A stretch of DNA of 64,000 nucleotides from Porpolomopsis calyptriformis. Lineage: Eukaryota > Basidiomycota > Agaricomycetes > Agaricales > Hygrophoraceae. Location: positions 1,674,001 to 1,738,000 of the forward strand of contig OX621163.1 in assembly GCA_951640195.1 (NCBI GenBank), written 5' to 3'. Under the pieces are notes generated by a model, which searched no databases, was not told the origin of the DNA, and saw only the letters and a list, made by a program, of their open reading frames with translations. Below are positions 1 through 12,700 of this stretch, piece after piece; position 1 is the stretch's first letter; each line of letters starts with the position of its first letter. Both the position numbers and the translations under genes were made by a program.

Positions 1-315
1 GGCCATCCACGGTTTCGTCCACACCAAATGGATTGCGTAGAGCGTCGATCGAGCTTCTTGATCTCCTCGACTCCCGGCGACCTAAACTAGATGGCTCACT
101 AGGAATTGATACCCCTAAATAGTCTGTTTTGCGACGGCCATTGATCCTGCGTAGATGAGCAAATATAGCGCTCTCGTGTGCAGACCTTTGAGGTGCGTCG
201 GGATTAGTAGGGTCGTTGTCATATTCTACTGAATCATCAGATTGCTAAACGTCAGTGACACGTCGAGCATACCGAGCAACGCTGCTGCCAACTGAAGACG
301 AGAAAAAGCGGCCAT
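1..315 (-). CDS. Unidentified protein, N-terminal part only (runs off the window start)
   Basis: A reading frame starts at the ATG on the minus strand at 315-313 (MAAFSRLQLAAALL...). It stays open to base 1 if a 44-base intron (GTATGC...TTCAG, with a CTGAC branch-like site) is removed after about 14 codons. The second exon is hydrophilic, with acidic (EYDNDPTNPD) and Arg/Ser-rich stretches (RRESRRSRSS), and ends in a NPFGVDE-like segment at the window edge. No domain is recognisable, so no function is offered. It lies 125 bases downstream of the GRP94 stop on the same strand, so that gap must hold the GRP94 3' end and this gene's promoter. The short intron and lack of homology make the first exon uncertain; the long open second exon is more convincing. 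Confidence 0.45.
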
Positions 316-440
316 TGTGTGTTGAAGCCAGACTTTCCTTCAGTGGTGGATACTGATTAAAGTAACACTGAGACTGGTTCCACTTCACATAAAATTCTAA
401 AGTGTGATAACATCGACAAATATCTCAGACTTTCTATTCC

Positions 441-3400
441 CTAAAGCTCGTCATGCTCAGGACGATCCGGACTGGTGTTCTTGTCAACCTATCACATCGA
501 ACCAGAGTCAGACAACGAAAAGGTAGATGAAATTGTCACCAACGTTTTCATTTCCGGTCATTTGCAAATTAATCGGGATTTCTCTCCTTCCGCTCTCCGG
601 CAATGTGGGATCAACTGGTGGAGCAGGTTTCACAGTCGTATCAGTGGGGGCCGTCTCGGACACGCCTAGGGACCGCCTGAGGACTCGGTCAACCCGAGAA
701 AAGAATCTGAGCACGACAAAATTCAGCCAGATTTCTCAACCCTCGGTAGACTCGTTACCGGTTTGAGTCGGGCACCTCAAAACCCGACCGTACGAGAGCA
801 CTATCAATGAGGATGGAGGCAACCTCCCTTAACTCTTCTTCTGCGTCCAAATCTCTTCCTTCCTCCTCCGTAGGAAGCTGTGTCACCCTACGAAGAAGAC
901 CTTCAATAAGGGGTGAACGAGGGTTGATTTCCAGGATTTTTTGTCTTTTTGCGAATTCGTGTATAGCACCACCATCTTTGGAATTTGACGCACCTTGTGT
1001 TTCACGGATATTACTTTTAGTACCTTGGCGGTAACACAACATTCACTCACTGATCAACCTTTCAATATTAGCAGTATATCCACCAATTTCTGCCACTATC
1101 GCGCACGGGCTTGACACAAGTCTGTTGGAAATAACCACTGACATTTGTTTGGAATAAACATCAGTGTCATAAAAGGCGTTATCACACACCATTCCGAACG
1201 GTGTCGAAGGCTTCAAGTTTAAGCCAGTCCAGAAGGGGCTTGAATTTCTCGGTGAGTTCCTTCTGCTGTTCTTTCTCTTCCTCAGGAGTGGATTCTAAAG
1301 AGAGTTGTGATAACAACATGGGTGGATCAAACCTAGACACAGTCACTATCACATACCTTCATCTCCAAACTGCAAACCAGCCTTCGCTACATCTTGAAAA
1401 GTCACGCCTCTGGCGATGGAGACGTAGCATCAGGTTTATAAACGTCTCAACATTACACTTACTTCCACATCTGCACGTTTTGAATCATGATCTCATCCAA
1501 AGGTTCGTTCAGAAGAAGCACTTCGTAACCTCGGGCATGAAGCTTTTCAACAAAGACGCTCTTGGCAAGTGCATCAGCAGATTTACCCGCTTCAGCGAGG
1601 TAGAATATCTTTCGTATGAATTGGTTAAAAAATAAAGTAAAAATTTATGAGCAAGATCACACACCTGATTCTGTCCTTGTTTTTTGTTTTCGAGATACTA
1701 TTTCAAACGTCAGTTGAGTCGTGAATTATTACAACGTAAAGGCTCACACTGTCCAGAGACGTTCCATTCCTGTGATTGGTGTGAAAGCGCAACAACGCAA
1801 CCAATTTTTCACGATTTTTGTTGTCCTCGATAGAGCCAAGCTTCAGAGCTGTGCCGAATGATTTGATTAATTCAGGGTATCTCTCGCTATCATGCTCAGA
1901 AACCTTCGCAAACAGTTGAATGAGTCGCTTGAGAAGAACTTGTTTTAGTTGTTTGAGGAAAACTGTCGATTGTAGGGTCTCCCGCGAAACGTTCAAAGGC
2001 AAATCATCGGCTTTAAAAGGGAGAAAGTCACATTCACGAAAATAAATAGCATCAAAGTAAACCGACCATCAGCAACCACTTTCATCCAGCTCGCCCATTT
2101 CGGCAGAGCGTGTTCGCCAAGGTCAGATGTTATAAAAACGTGCTTCACCATAAGCCTGATATCTGTTACGCTCTCTGTAGGTTGCTGCCAGAATTTTTCG
2201 TCTAGACTCGACGGAACATATAGAATTGCCCGGAAATTCACTCCAGACTCAGTTGTCAAGGAGAAATGGCTCCAAGTGAGTGGCTCCCTGAAGTCTTTGA
2301 ATGTGGCTTGGTAGAATAACTTGTAGTCTTCATCGGTGATACTTTTCGGATCCCTAGGCGACAGTTGAATAAAAAGTAGCATTGAGAAGGAGAAACAGAC
2401 CTCATCCAAAGAGGTGGCTGTGAATTAAGATGAAGCCATTCGTCGACAACAATAGACTTCATCTTTGGAGGCGGAACATCTTTATTCGTCTTGCCAGACT
2501 CGTCAGTGACTTCCTCAACAATGGCCTCGTCATCATCGCCTGTGGTATCTTCAGCCCCGGAGGTATTTTTGTCTGCTGTAGGCAACTCAGTGTCGCTTTC
2601 TACAACTGTTTCCACTGAATCATCCGGTACTTCTTTGACCTCCTGAGTATAGAGGTAGATTGGAAATGCGGAAGAGAACGATGAGTGCTTGTTGCTATTG
2701 AGCAATCAGACAAGTGACTTTGGGGACAGAAATGTGTTGAACGCACACCAAGGTCTGCAGGGTATGGGTACTGAGATATTCAAAACTGTCTTCTTTCAAA
2801 AAAAGTGTAATTTCCGTTCCACAGCCGAGAGTGTTACCTCTCGGATCAGGGAAAATCTCAAAAGAGCTGTCATCGGCTGAGGAACTGAAGATGTATTGAG
2901 AAGGATGAGGGTTATCGGATGTCCTGGCCGCAACAGACGATACGTGAACCTGGGTGGCAACGAGGAAACTGCGAAAAGAGTTGGTTAGGTTGTGAGCGAC
3001 ACGAGACTAACCTATTACTACCTGCTGTAAAAGCCAAGTCCGAAGGCACCGATGAAGTTTCCAGCATTGGTTCCGAGATTGTCCTGGGACTCTGCCTGGG
3101 CTAAGAACTCTGTTGTTCCACTCTTGGCTAATGTACCGAGATTCGCTGTTAACTCGTCGGGAGTCATCCCAACACCGGTGTCTTGGACTGATGTTAAAAA
3201 TTAGAAGAGTAAGCCGAAGAGGTAAATCACCGGTGATAACGAGTCGGCCCCCTGGACCATCCTCATTCTTAAACGACCGGATCGTGATATTCAAGGGTTC
3301 TACACCATCCCACACTATTTTATTCGTCAGGGCTACGAGGCGACGTTTCTCAAGTGCGTCGTTGGCATTCGAGATCAATTCGCGGAGGAAAATATCTCTT

Positions 3401-3726
3401 CAAAGTAATTATAACCCCATTCGCGATTGAAGTGAAAATCGCGTGGCTCACTTGTGCGAGTAGAGGCTGAATGAAGGCATCTTCAGAGGAAAAATATGAC
3501 AGGGCCAAGTGATCTGCACACACCTGTTTATAACAATATTCCGGAGACGAACGACATCGCTCTAATTGGGACGATTATTGGATTTGAGAACATCGAGACT
3601 ACAGGTGAACTAACAACGAACCTGATAACTGTGCTTCTGCCTGTGTACATCCCCATCCTTGGAACCTTCGGCAAGGACTGACGAGAACGCCAATGAAAAC
3701 AAAGCAAGCGGTTTGAGTATCCGCAT
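441..3726 (-). CDS. HSP90B1: GRP94 / endoplasmin, ER-lumenal HSP90 chaperone
   Basis: This is an ATP-dependent HSP90 chaperone of the ER lumen that folds secretory and membrane clients. The start at 3726 gives a classic signal peptide ([20 protein letters not shown]). The N-terminal ATPase domain is marked by [12 protein letters not shown] (near 3370). An acidic linker rich in Glu/Asp follows (2450-2650). The middle domain includes [15 protein letters not shown] and [18 protein letters not shown], and the C-terminal domain includes [11 protein letters not shown] and [18 protein letters not shown] last intron of 55 bases (489-543, CTGAC branch site) separates a 15-residue final exon that ends in PEHDEL and a stop at 441-443, so the HDEL retrieval signal is encoded alone on the last exon. 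The domain order and the two targeting signals make the call secure; some internal splice sites were not individually fixed. Confidence 0.95.
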
Positions 3727-3796
3727 TTTTGAAAGAGTGACGATAAACTAAAGAACGCAGAACCCGAACTGGCAACTTAGTTAAACAAATTAACAC

Positions 3797-3806
3797 TGAC
3801 GTGTCA
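3797..3806. promoter_or_regulatory. UPRE-like element TGACGTGTCA before GRP94
   Basis: TGACGTGTCA lies 71-80 bases upstream of the GRP94 start codon. It contains TGACGTG, the core bound by Hac1/XBP1/ATF6-type bZIP factors at unfolded-protein-response genes. ER chaperone genes are standard targets of that pathway, so the position makes sense. The function is inferred; only the motif and its place are seen. Confidence 0.4.
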
Positions 3807-3812
3807 GCTAGA

Positions 3813-3826
3813 TGATCACGTGATCA
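3813..3826. promoter_or_regulatory. 14-base perfect palindrome TGATCACGTGATCA with CACGTG core
   Basis: A perfect inverted repeat centred on CACGTG sits 87-100 bases upstream of the GRP94 start and 52 bases from the stop of the convergently placed WW/FF gene. CACGTG is the E-box/Cbf1-type site bound by bHLH dimers. The same TCACGTG core recurs near other genes in this window (about 43948, 58368 and 60380). Confidence 0.35.
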
Positions 3827-3877
3827 ATATACATAGGACTTGACCTCCGACAGATAAATGTCAAAACCGTATACCCT

Positions 3878-6509
3878 TCAGCTTGGCGGTAAGTGCACAG
3901 ACAGCTTCGGCGCCGATAAGTGGGATAGGTATTCCTACGATATACGTTATGTCAAAAGCGAAATAAGTGGGACTGCACACGACATACTCGTATCCATTGC
4001 TCTCGTTCTGCAGGGACGTGATCGAAGTTAATGTACCTCTTATCGTTCTACGCTTGGTGTGAGAAGTATTTGTGTAGAATCGAAATCGTATAACTTTACC
4101 TTCAAAACTTTCTCAATCTCCTAATAACAGATGCGTCAGTGATTGCAATTGGTGAATATGGCAATATGGTCATTTACCTGCACGTCAACGTTTTTTGCCA
4201 ACGCTTTCATGTCCACCTGATCCCCTTCGGACACCTCTACGTCATCCATACCTATGGTACTATCGATACCTTTTCCCCCAATTTTACCCAGCCTCCCCCA
4301 GAACTCTACAAACGGATTTTCGGCAAGCATCTCGTCAAACTCCTTTCTGGCTGCTTCGAAGCGTTCACGTTGCCATCCATCAAATTCTTGTTCCAAAGAT
4401 TGAGCGTCTAATTTCAGCTTTGTGGTAGGTAAGGCAGAAAGCAACGACGATAGCGGCAACACCGAAAACTGTGTAGCAAGAGATGGCGCGTGTGATTGGA
4501 AGAGGCTGTACAACGCGTCAATCTGCTTCGAACGCAATTGTTCGATGTGGGTATGGAAAAGATGCAATTGCTGGTTGAGCGGGAGTGATGAGTGTATAAA
4601 GCGAGGATCTTTTTTCAGTTGTTGGAGAGCAGAGTTCCAGGAAAGCTAGGGAATAGGGTCAGGATTAAAGTTCAGTAATCCAGGTAATATCTACCTGTGG
4701 ATCTCGCACGGCATCAGTCAGCATTGTGCTGTAAATATGAGGTTAGTATGCAACGGCATTCTGAAAACGTAGGAATGGCGCACTCAAATCGTTGTTCGTC
4801 TTCTTCTCTGTTTAGACCCATCCTCGACCGACCTATATCCATATCCACACGCCCTCTTTCGGCTTTTATCTTCGTTTCACGTTCCTTCACAGCCCGTTCT
4901 CGTTTTTCTTTCAATTTTTGTTCACGTGCAGCATGATCCGTATCAGATAACATTTGTTCCTCGCCGTTCTGTTCGGATGGGCCAGGTTGTGATGCTGATG
5001 CACCAGCCTTCAAGAATGTGTTGTAGAGCTCCTCCCGCAAAGAAGAAGACCCCACAGCGTCATAGCGTGAGTCGTTGGAAATCCTCCGCTTGACCTACTT
5101 GGTATTCTTAAGCGGAAGAAATCACTCGAGGGCAACAAACAACACACCTCCTTCCAAAGAGGATACGGCTCTACTAATTCGCACTCTTTGATCAGTGCAA
5201 AGAAATCCATCTCAGCTTTTTGTACCGCTGCACGTTTTTCTTGAAAAAAAATGAATGACAATCATAAGAATTAGAACAAGTGAACTTACTTTCACCCAAC
5301 TCTTTAACAAATTCTTTAAATCTCTTTTCCCTTTCTCTATCGTCCCGACCCCAGCCCCAAAATCTTCTGTCTTTCTTCCATGCCTTTCGGAACTCATTCC
5401 AAGTTGTCCTGGTGCTTTTCACTTCCTCTCGTAACAGCTGTTCAAATTCTCCCATTGGATTTGCAGCGTCCTGTTCCTTCTTGACCGTCGCCCGGCGCTG
5501 CTCTCTTACACGGTCACGACAGTATTCGTCAAAAGCTTCACGACGAGCGGAAACGGAAGGGAGGAGGACATATCTCGGATCAGAGACAAACAACGGAAGA
5601 CAAGAATCCCAAGGGTGCAGAGGATTGATGTCTTTCTCTTGAAGGAGGGTCTGCCCACTACAGTTCGTTACATGACGCAGGAAAATCCGATGAGAGCGTA
5701 CCTTGAAAAGTGCTTTTGCTTCTTCAAGAGATAAATCCACCTTGGTTGGCATATTCAGTTGCTGAGTATCCGTGGCCTTCTGAGCCTCAGCCTCTTCCAA
5801 CCTTTTTCTCTCCGCCTCCTCCTCCGCCTCGGCAGCCAACTGAGCAGCCGCTTCTCGCTGCCATTCTTCTTCCTCGCTGTCCTCGTCTTCCTCTCCATCC
5901 TCTCCCCCCTCAAGTGCTGACTCGCGCTCCTCTTCTATTTTAGCTTTTTTTGAGGTCAAGGTCTCCTCGAGCGGTACAGTATCTGCCCTGCGCTTCGTCA
6001 TTGCTTGGACTTCAGATTTGATTCTGTCAATCTCCACCATGCGTTCTCGTTCTGCCTCTTCCTCCTTCTCCTGCTCTTTTGCATGCACCTCATTCTGTTC
6101 TTGGGCTTCCCTCTCTCGCTCGCCTCGTTCTAAAGCCTCCACTGCTTCGCCGATTTCAGGTGGCACAGTCCACACACTCTCCTTTTTCAATTTATGCGAA
6201 TAGAACACGTTGCCCTCGGTGGTTCTGACGCGTAGCCAATCTGTGCCAGGAATTGGTGTTTTTATGAGTGGCCGTTCTTTCTTCTTCTTTGATGGAAGAG
6301 GTTGCTGAGAAGGTAAAACTGGAAATACAGGCAGTGGTCGGATATACGTAGATTCTTTGGTTTGGAGATTGTGGTAATACACTTGACCAGCCGGACCTGC
6401 AGAAGAGTGAGCATGGGAATCAAAAACAAACGATTCTAATACCGATATGCTCTGTCCATCCGGGGGGTAGCGGAGGGGGACCCAGTGGAACGAATGGTGG
6501 CACAGACAT
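3878..6509 (-). CDS. WW- and FF-domain transcription elongation/splicing factor (TCERG1/CA150, Dre4-like)
   Basis: A nuclear scaffold that links the phosphorylated RNA polymerase II tail to splicing factors. It starts at 6509 with a Pro-rich MSVPPFVPLGPPPLPPGW that runs straight into the first WW domain (WTEHI...GQVYYHN), joined across an intron. A second WW domain (GTDWLRVR...VFYSHKLKKESVW) follows, then a long charged coiled-coil region rich in Glu/Arg, then serial FF domains (for example the one ending KDRRFWGWGRDDREREKRF, and the last one, EIEKVLK-NDKRYINFDHVP). The C terminus was rebuilt over two short introns as EYLSHLSAPKLSVHLPPS. A 51-base intron at 5651-5701 has no stop in frame, so it looks like coding sequence but interrupts FF1. 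TCERG1-like is preferred over Prp40 because of the second WW and the long charged linker. Confidence 0.88.
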
Positions 6510-6724
6510 GCTAAATCCCTGCGAGTAGATTTTGGAGTGGTTCAAGAGATCGAGGTCACGCAAATATACCATATTAGGAAGCTGATTATGCTACCCTCTG
6601 ACTCTTCTCATGAATAAATCTGGAGATAAAGATACACAAGATATTGGCTAGGGTTACACATGCAATGTGATTGAGGGTAATAAGTTGAATGTTCCTTGAG
6701 ACACCAAACGATCAGAAAAAAACA

Positions 6725-9700
6725 TCAGGCATAAAATCTGAGGTGAATATGTGATTAGGTTTGTCGCAATAGAGAGGAAGGCAGAACGTACTTCTTGTTA
6801 ATTTGATACAAGAACAGATTGAGATTGACCTTGACCATGCCATTGAAGAAAGAAAGAGATGAACAATTCTTGTATTGTGCCTCCAGCAGTTCCTCCATTC
6901 GAATGTCGGTAGTGGCGATACGAGTTGGGATGCCAAGCATGTTGCTGTCAAGATCCAGGGTGAAAACCCCAGCCTTGTTGGAGGAAATAGTCAGATCAAC
7001 TTTGTCGAACTGGCGAGGGGAGTATTGGTCTATTGATAGCAAGATTCCCTTTTCATATAGAGATTTTGCGGCATATTTGAACGACCCAAATTGGGGGGAT
7101 TTACCGGACCTTTGCAGCTCGCGAAGGTGAAAGTATTGCTTCGTGAACGGAATGACGAAACGTTTTTTCCTAACAGGAGGTCAGGGAAAGTGGTAGAGAT
7201 AACAATGGGGACTGCGCACCCTTTGCCTCGCTGCATAGTGTTTAGTGCACTTTCCACGTAATCATGGTAGCTATTTATCTGCTCTTCGAAGTATTTCTTG
7301 CGCTCGGCGAGATGCCGCAAAGCATTTTCCATGCTTTCCACCTCGTTTTGACGCTGGAGTCGTTTGCGATGCTTACTTCGAACATCTCCAGCAATTGCAT
7401 TCAAAATGCCTTGGAACCCATCGCTGCGATCGATCTTTCCCAACTTTTCCAATTCCAGTAGAAAAGAAATGGCATGAGCCTTCACTTCCTTGAATGTCAG
7501 CCTTTCCGAAGTTCAGCAAGCCTACCAACGAAGAGAATTAATGACGAAACCCACGATCTTATGTCCTCGAGGCGATAAGCTGCATCGCCGCCGGTGGCTG
7601 AAGGCTGACGTCTCGTGTTGTGCGAAGTATTTTCATTTTCGGCCTCGGTTTCCAAGATGACTTCCCACGCGGCCTCGTCCTCATCAGAAACGGGACGCAT
7701 CAAGGAATCAACGAGATTCTGAGCTGGCTGTACACGAAGAATGGCCAAGACGGCCCGCTTTGCCTGGACCCAAAGGGCCTTCTCATACGCATGTGGGTCT
7801 GAAAGCGGTAGTTGAGTGAGTGGTGAAAGCATCAATTTTGAATAATCACCTCGGACACGAGCAAATCGGTTGGTCAATTCGAGCGTAATGGCTCTGTCTC
7901 TAGCATCCTTTAGCTCGTCGCTGCCAAGATTCGGCACGCCATCTAGCTCATTCAGAATAACTCTCAATGTATCATCACGAGAGGGAGCCTAGAAACGAGA
8001 TGAGGCTGGGCATGCTTCCGAATTGGAAGGGACAGACCAGAAAATCTTGGTGTTGAGATAACAACGCATGCATAGAGTAAACTTCATTAGGCGAAATATA
8101 AATGGGTTTTGGCTGAACCGTCACATCGAGAAACTCGTGCACATGAAATTGGGTTTCAGAATCGGGAACATCAGCGACTGTTGTAGTGTTTAGCCTACAG
8201 GAAACGCGAGCAGCTAAATCTTCACCTTCGAGCACCCAAGCAGACATACGTGTAATAGTCTTGGACACGTAGTCATTAATTGGCACATAACTCGGATCAT
8301 CTTCACCGAATTCGGTGCCACTGGTTATTTGCGTGAGAATTCTGGATATTTGAGCGAGATTCTTGCGTGCGGCGACATCCACAGTTTTGGTCACAATGTC
8401 AAATGTCTCTGGGGTACTGCCACGGGACATTCAGCGACGTGACAGATGAAAGTCATAACAGAACACACATTATGACAGGATTAATATATCGGTAATATAC
8501 CAAACGCCCGATTCCAGAGGCAAAAGACTGATCTGAAGCATCTGGAAACTTGCTCTGGTAATCACATATAAGCCCAACCATCTCTCACGCGAAAACATAT
8601 CACTCACCCTTAGGGATACGAGTGTTTCGCGTGCTAAGTAACGCATGCTGTAAGGCATTTTCTTTGTCGACTCAGTGATGGCTATTACAAAAGCCTCCGC
8701 CCACCATCGGAGCGTTTGAAGATCTGCTTGAACGGATCAGGCAATCGCAGCGCGAACAAGATCCACACATACGGCGGATGTATTCGGCCCTAGTCTCGGG
8801 ATCATCTAACGCTTGGTAGAACGGCACATCCTTCTGTTTGGAGCTAGGTAGTCCAGACCTCATCTCCTCGACGTCTATTCGGGCGCGATGAATCTACACC
8901 AGCATTAATTCATGTGGGACTGCAGATCGCATATCAACAAATACCAGAGACGGATCCACTTCTAGATCGAGGTCTTCGGCGTTGATTACTTCGCGAATGA
9001 TTGCTTGGAGAGCATCGCGGGCGTAGGTGATTTGATTTGGACGAATATAGTGAACTGCAATATTGATATACATAGGGTGACCATGAACGACGTCTGCAAT
9101 TGAATTAGCTAAAGTGATTTCTTCCTGAATACAAAGCTAAATCATGGCTAGGTGTGAGCAGAGGGTGGTAACGATTATGCATAAACACCCACCTGGAACA
9201 GTTTTAGGAGAAGATAATTTTCTCTATGGTCCTGGCCATAACCAAATAATGTCAATACTACTCGTTCGGTAAGCCGCCGATTCTTCTCTGATGCATTCTC
9301 CAAGGACATCTGAACGAACAGTCGACACAGATATTCTTCTCTGGTTTGCAAAAGGTAGAAGAGTTGTTGATAGAGTTCTAGTTTGCGCCTCGCCGTGTGA
9401 TCGAGAGTGCTTGGGCCAGCAAACGGGTCGCCGTGAGCCGCCAAAACCGAATTCCTTGCAGCGTGCGCAGCCGCACTATCGGCACCGTGTCGTCTCTTGA
9501 GTTTTATTAGCTCCTCGAAACTCTTGACATTTTGTACAACCAATGCGATCTTGATATCCAAATCGCTGACGTCGTTCTCCAATGCCTGAACCTCTCGAAT
9601 ACCTTCCACCACTTTTTTCCTTAGCCTCTCAACCTTGATTTCGTCTTGAAAATCAGCTTCAGAGTCATCAAGCAGATGCACAAAATTCTTGATTGTTCCG

Positions 9701-12700
9701 ACAGTAACATTTTTACCAAGAGTCAATTGTCGATACTGCTCTCTTGTTTCCTTGGCGCGGAATAGGGACTGGATCTTCACAACTTTCTGAAGGTTTGCGA
9801 GGAAATAGTTCATCTTTGCACGGAATCTTCGTCGTTGCAGTGCTCCGCGCAACATGGCTTGCAGAAGGGTGGCCAACGGGTGATTTCTATGCAGATGGTC
9901 TCGCCAGGCATGATAATCTTGCCTTATCAGCGCTCCACGAGCAGCTGCTTGAAACCCAACTACGTCTGGTTCCAGGAATTCGAAATGTTTGTTTTGTTCT
10001 CGGTGTCGATTACGGGTCAGAGCTGCTCGAGCAAGAGCCTGGAAACCACCGACAGCGACGAGGACCTTTACTTGTGACAAAGCCTTAGTCATGCCTCTAT
10101 GTTGCTGTCGGGCGAGGCTGGCGCGGGCACGAGCTTGAAGACCAACGAGCATGGGAGTCGCCCTCCGAAGACCGCGAATGAGTGAGAGCAAGCGTTTTCT
10201 CGCGAGGTAAGTACGAACGGCCGCTTGTATCCGGACAACCAAATGCGTTACGTCCTCGAGTCTTGCTAGTTGCGCCCGCATCCGCCTTCGCATGAGAACT
10301 CCTCTGCAATGAGTTTGCAAACCAAGAAATTGAGAATCGAAATTTCTCAGCCGACTAATTTGTCGAGCGGCCCTTCTCCTCGCCAAATTTCCGCGAGCTG
10401 CTGCTTGCAACTCGGTGACAGAACCTTGAACAACTGGCTTCGCGAAGATCTTGACAACCTGTCGGTGACGGTGCTGTACTAGTTGAGCTCGAGCTAAGGA
10501 CTGCAGTTTGATGACAGAGAATTTGCTCAGCCTTAACGCTGCCTTCAGCTGGGCATAACGACGGCGTTGGAGTACACCGCGGACTTGCGCCTGGATCTTG
10601 ATCATATCACGGACTAACTGCTTGATTTTCCGAAGATGTGCATGCCACCTGCGTCGGGCAATGATAGCCCTAGCCATAGCTTGTAATGAAACGACCCAGG
10701 GTGTGAGACAGACTCGGCGTTGGCGCTGGTAGTCTAAAAATGTCCGAGCCAACACGCCTCGACAATGAGCTTGCATCTTGATAATATAACTCTGAACAAG
10801 GCGCGTCCGGATGCGTTGGGCAGCTTGCATCTTTCTAACGAGAAACCCTCGAGCGACACACTGCATGGCAATGATAGAGGACTCGTTTTCGAGAAGCAAG
10901 CGATCACGGCCTGAAAGAATCATTATCACATCGATGCACACCTAAAATCAGCATCATTCACTCACGCTCGTCATCAGTTTCAATCTCTTCCTCGTTGATC
11001 TCCTTCGCCAGTTCTTTGCCCACATTACCAAAGTTAGGCATGGCAACGCCGGCCTCCTTCAAGCCTTTTTGTGCTTGTCGAAGTTGATCTTCAGTAAACT
11101 TCAGACAACCCAGAAGATTGCCGATACGTGGAGCCATTCCTCGTCGAGCCAGGAGGTGACTAAAGGTGTAACCTGTGGTAACGAATGTGACAAGATGAAA
11201 ATTTAGAACATACCTTAGTGCATGAATACAGTAGATGACCTTTGGGAGGTTCTTCTTCTCGTAAAGATCGGTAAGCTCAAAAATAAATCCCTGAGGAAAA
11301 TAAATTGAGATTCGAGCTGGCAAGCAGCGTGATCGGAAACTAACCTCTGGAAGACCAACAGCTCGAACGAAGTTGAAAAAATAATTGATGTTATCGGAAT
11401 GACGGTAATCCAATTTAGGCGCCTAGAGTGGAAATGATCATCTATCAAACGACCAAAAGCAAAAGACCACATGCGTACATCGTAAATTTTCCGGACAACA
11501 CTATCTCCCTGGAAAACTTGCGTCAGCTTAGCCAACACGACACCATTCCTTAATGATTCCTCCATTTCCACAACTCCAAATCCAAGTTCCTGGTTTAGAC
11601 AAAGTTCGATCCACTCCTGCGCTTCCCCAACGTGACATAGGTATTCGTAAGCTTGCAAATGTTGCCTTTGAGCATCAGGCCAAAGGCCCTTTCCGAGTCG
11701 GGCAGAGGGTAATGGTGATGAGGTGATGGTTGGTGATTTGTGCCGGGATAACTTCAATCGACCAGGCAAGCCAGCAACATCTTCGGCGTGTGGCGAAACC
11801 ATTTCCTGTCCCCTAAATTTCTCATGAAGGGCTTCTGAGTCAGGCCGGCCTCCAATCTGAGGCTCCCTCTTCATCCGGCGACCCTCTTTGTCGTCCACCA
11901 CCTCATCTCCCTCTGAAGTATCGTCATCCCCGCTGGCGATGCGGGGTAGATGTCTCCTAAATTTCCGCTCAACAACAAAATTATCCCCAAATGTGGGTGT
12001 TTTCTTGTTAGCCATGTAGGAACTTCTGTAGGGCGTTGGAGACATTACTGAAGAGGAAGCAGGAGAAGGGAGCCGTTCACTGAATGGCCTGCCCGACGCA
12101 ACTGAGACCGTCGCAGAACGTGGAGAAACTGGGGACCGAGGAGAATAGCTATACTTATCATGCGATGGAAGGGTAGGAGAAGGGAGTTGACGAGCGAGAG
12201 GTCTACTGGAAGCAATCGAGAGTGTGGCGGCGCTTGGAGATACTGGAGTGAGCGGCGGACGAATATACTTTTCGGACGACGGAGGAGTAGAGAAAGATCG
12301 TTGACTGAAAGGCCTGCCAGACGCCGCTGAGAAGGTTGCAGCATCTGGAGAGATTGGTGGTTCTATCGAATGGCTATACTGATCGGGGGATGAAGGGGTA
12401 GAGAAAGAAGGTATATGAACACTAGTAGGCCGTCGTGGAAGTGGTCGCGCCGAGCCATCTGTTGAACTAGATGAGCCGTTCTCAAGAGACTCCGCTCGAG
12501 CGCGCTCTTCCCATTTCCCTCGAACAGCATCAAGGCTATTTGCGACTTTATGAGATGGAGTCCACCTTCTGGTGCTAGATGTGGGAGAACTTAATATGTT
12601 GCCTCCGGATAAAGAATTACTGCGTGAAAGTGACCCTCCCCCACCCCGGGAGGAGGTTCTTTCAAGAAGACGAGTCTGGTAGGCGAAGGGACGACTTGAA

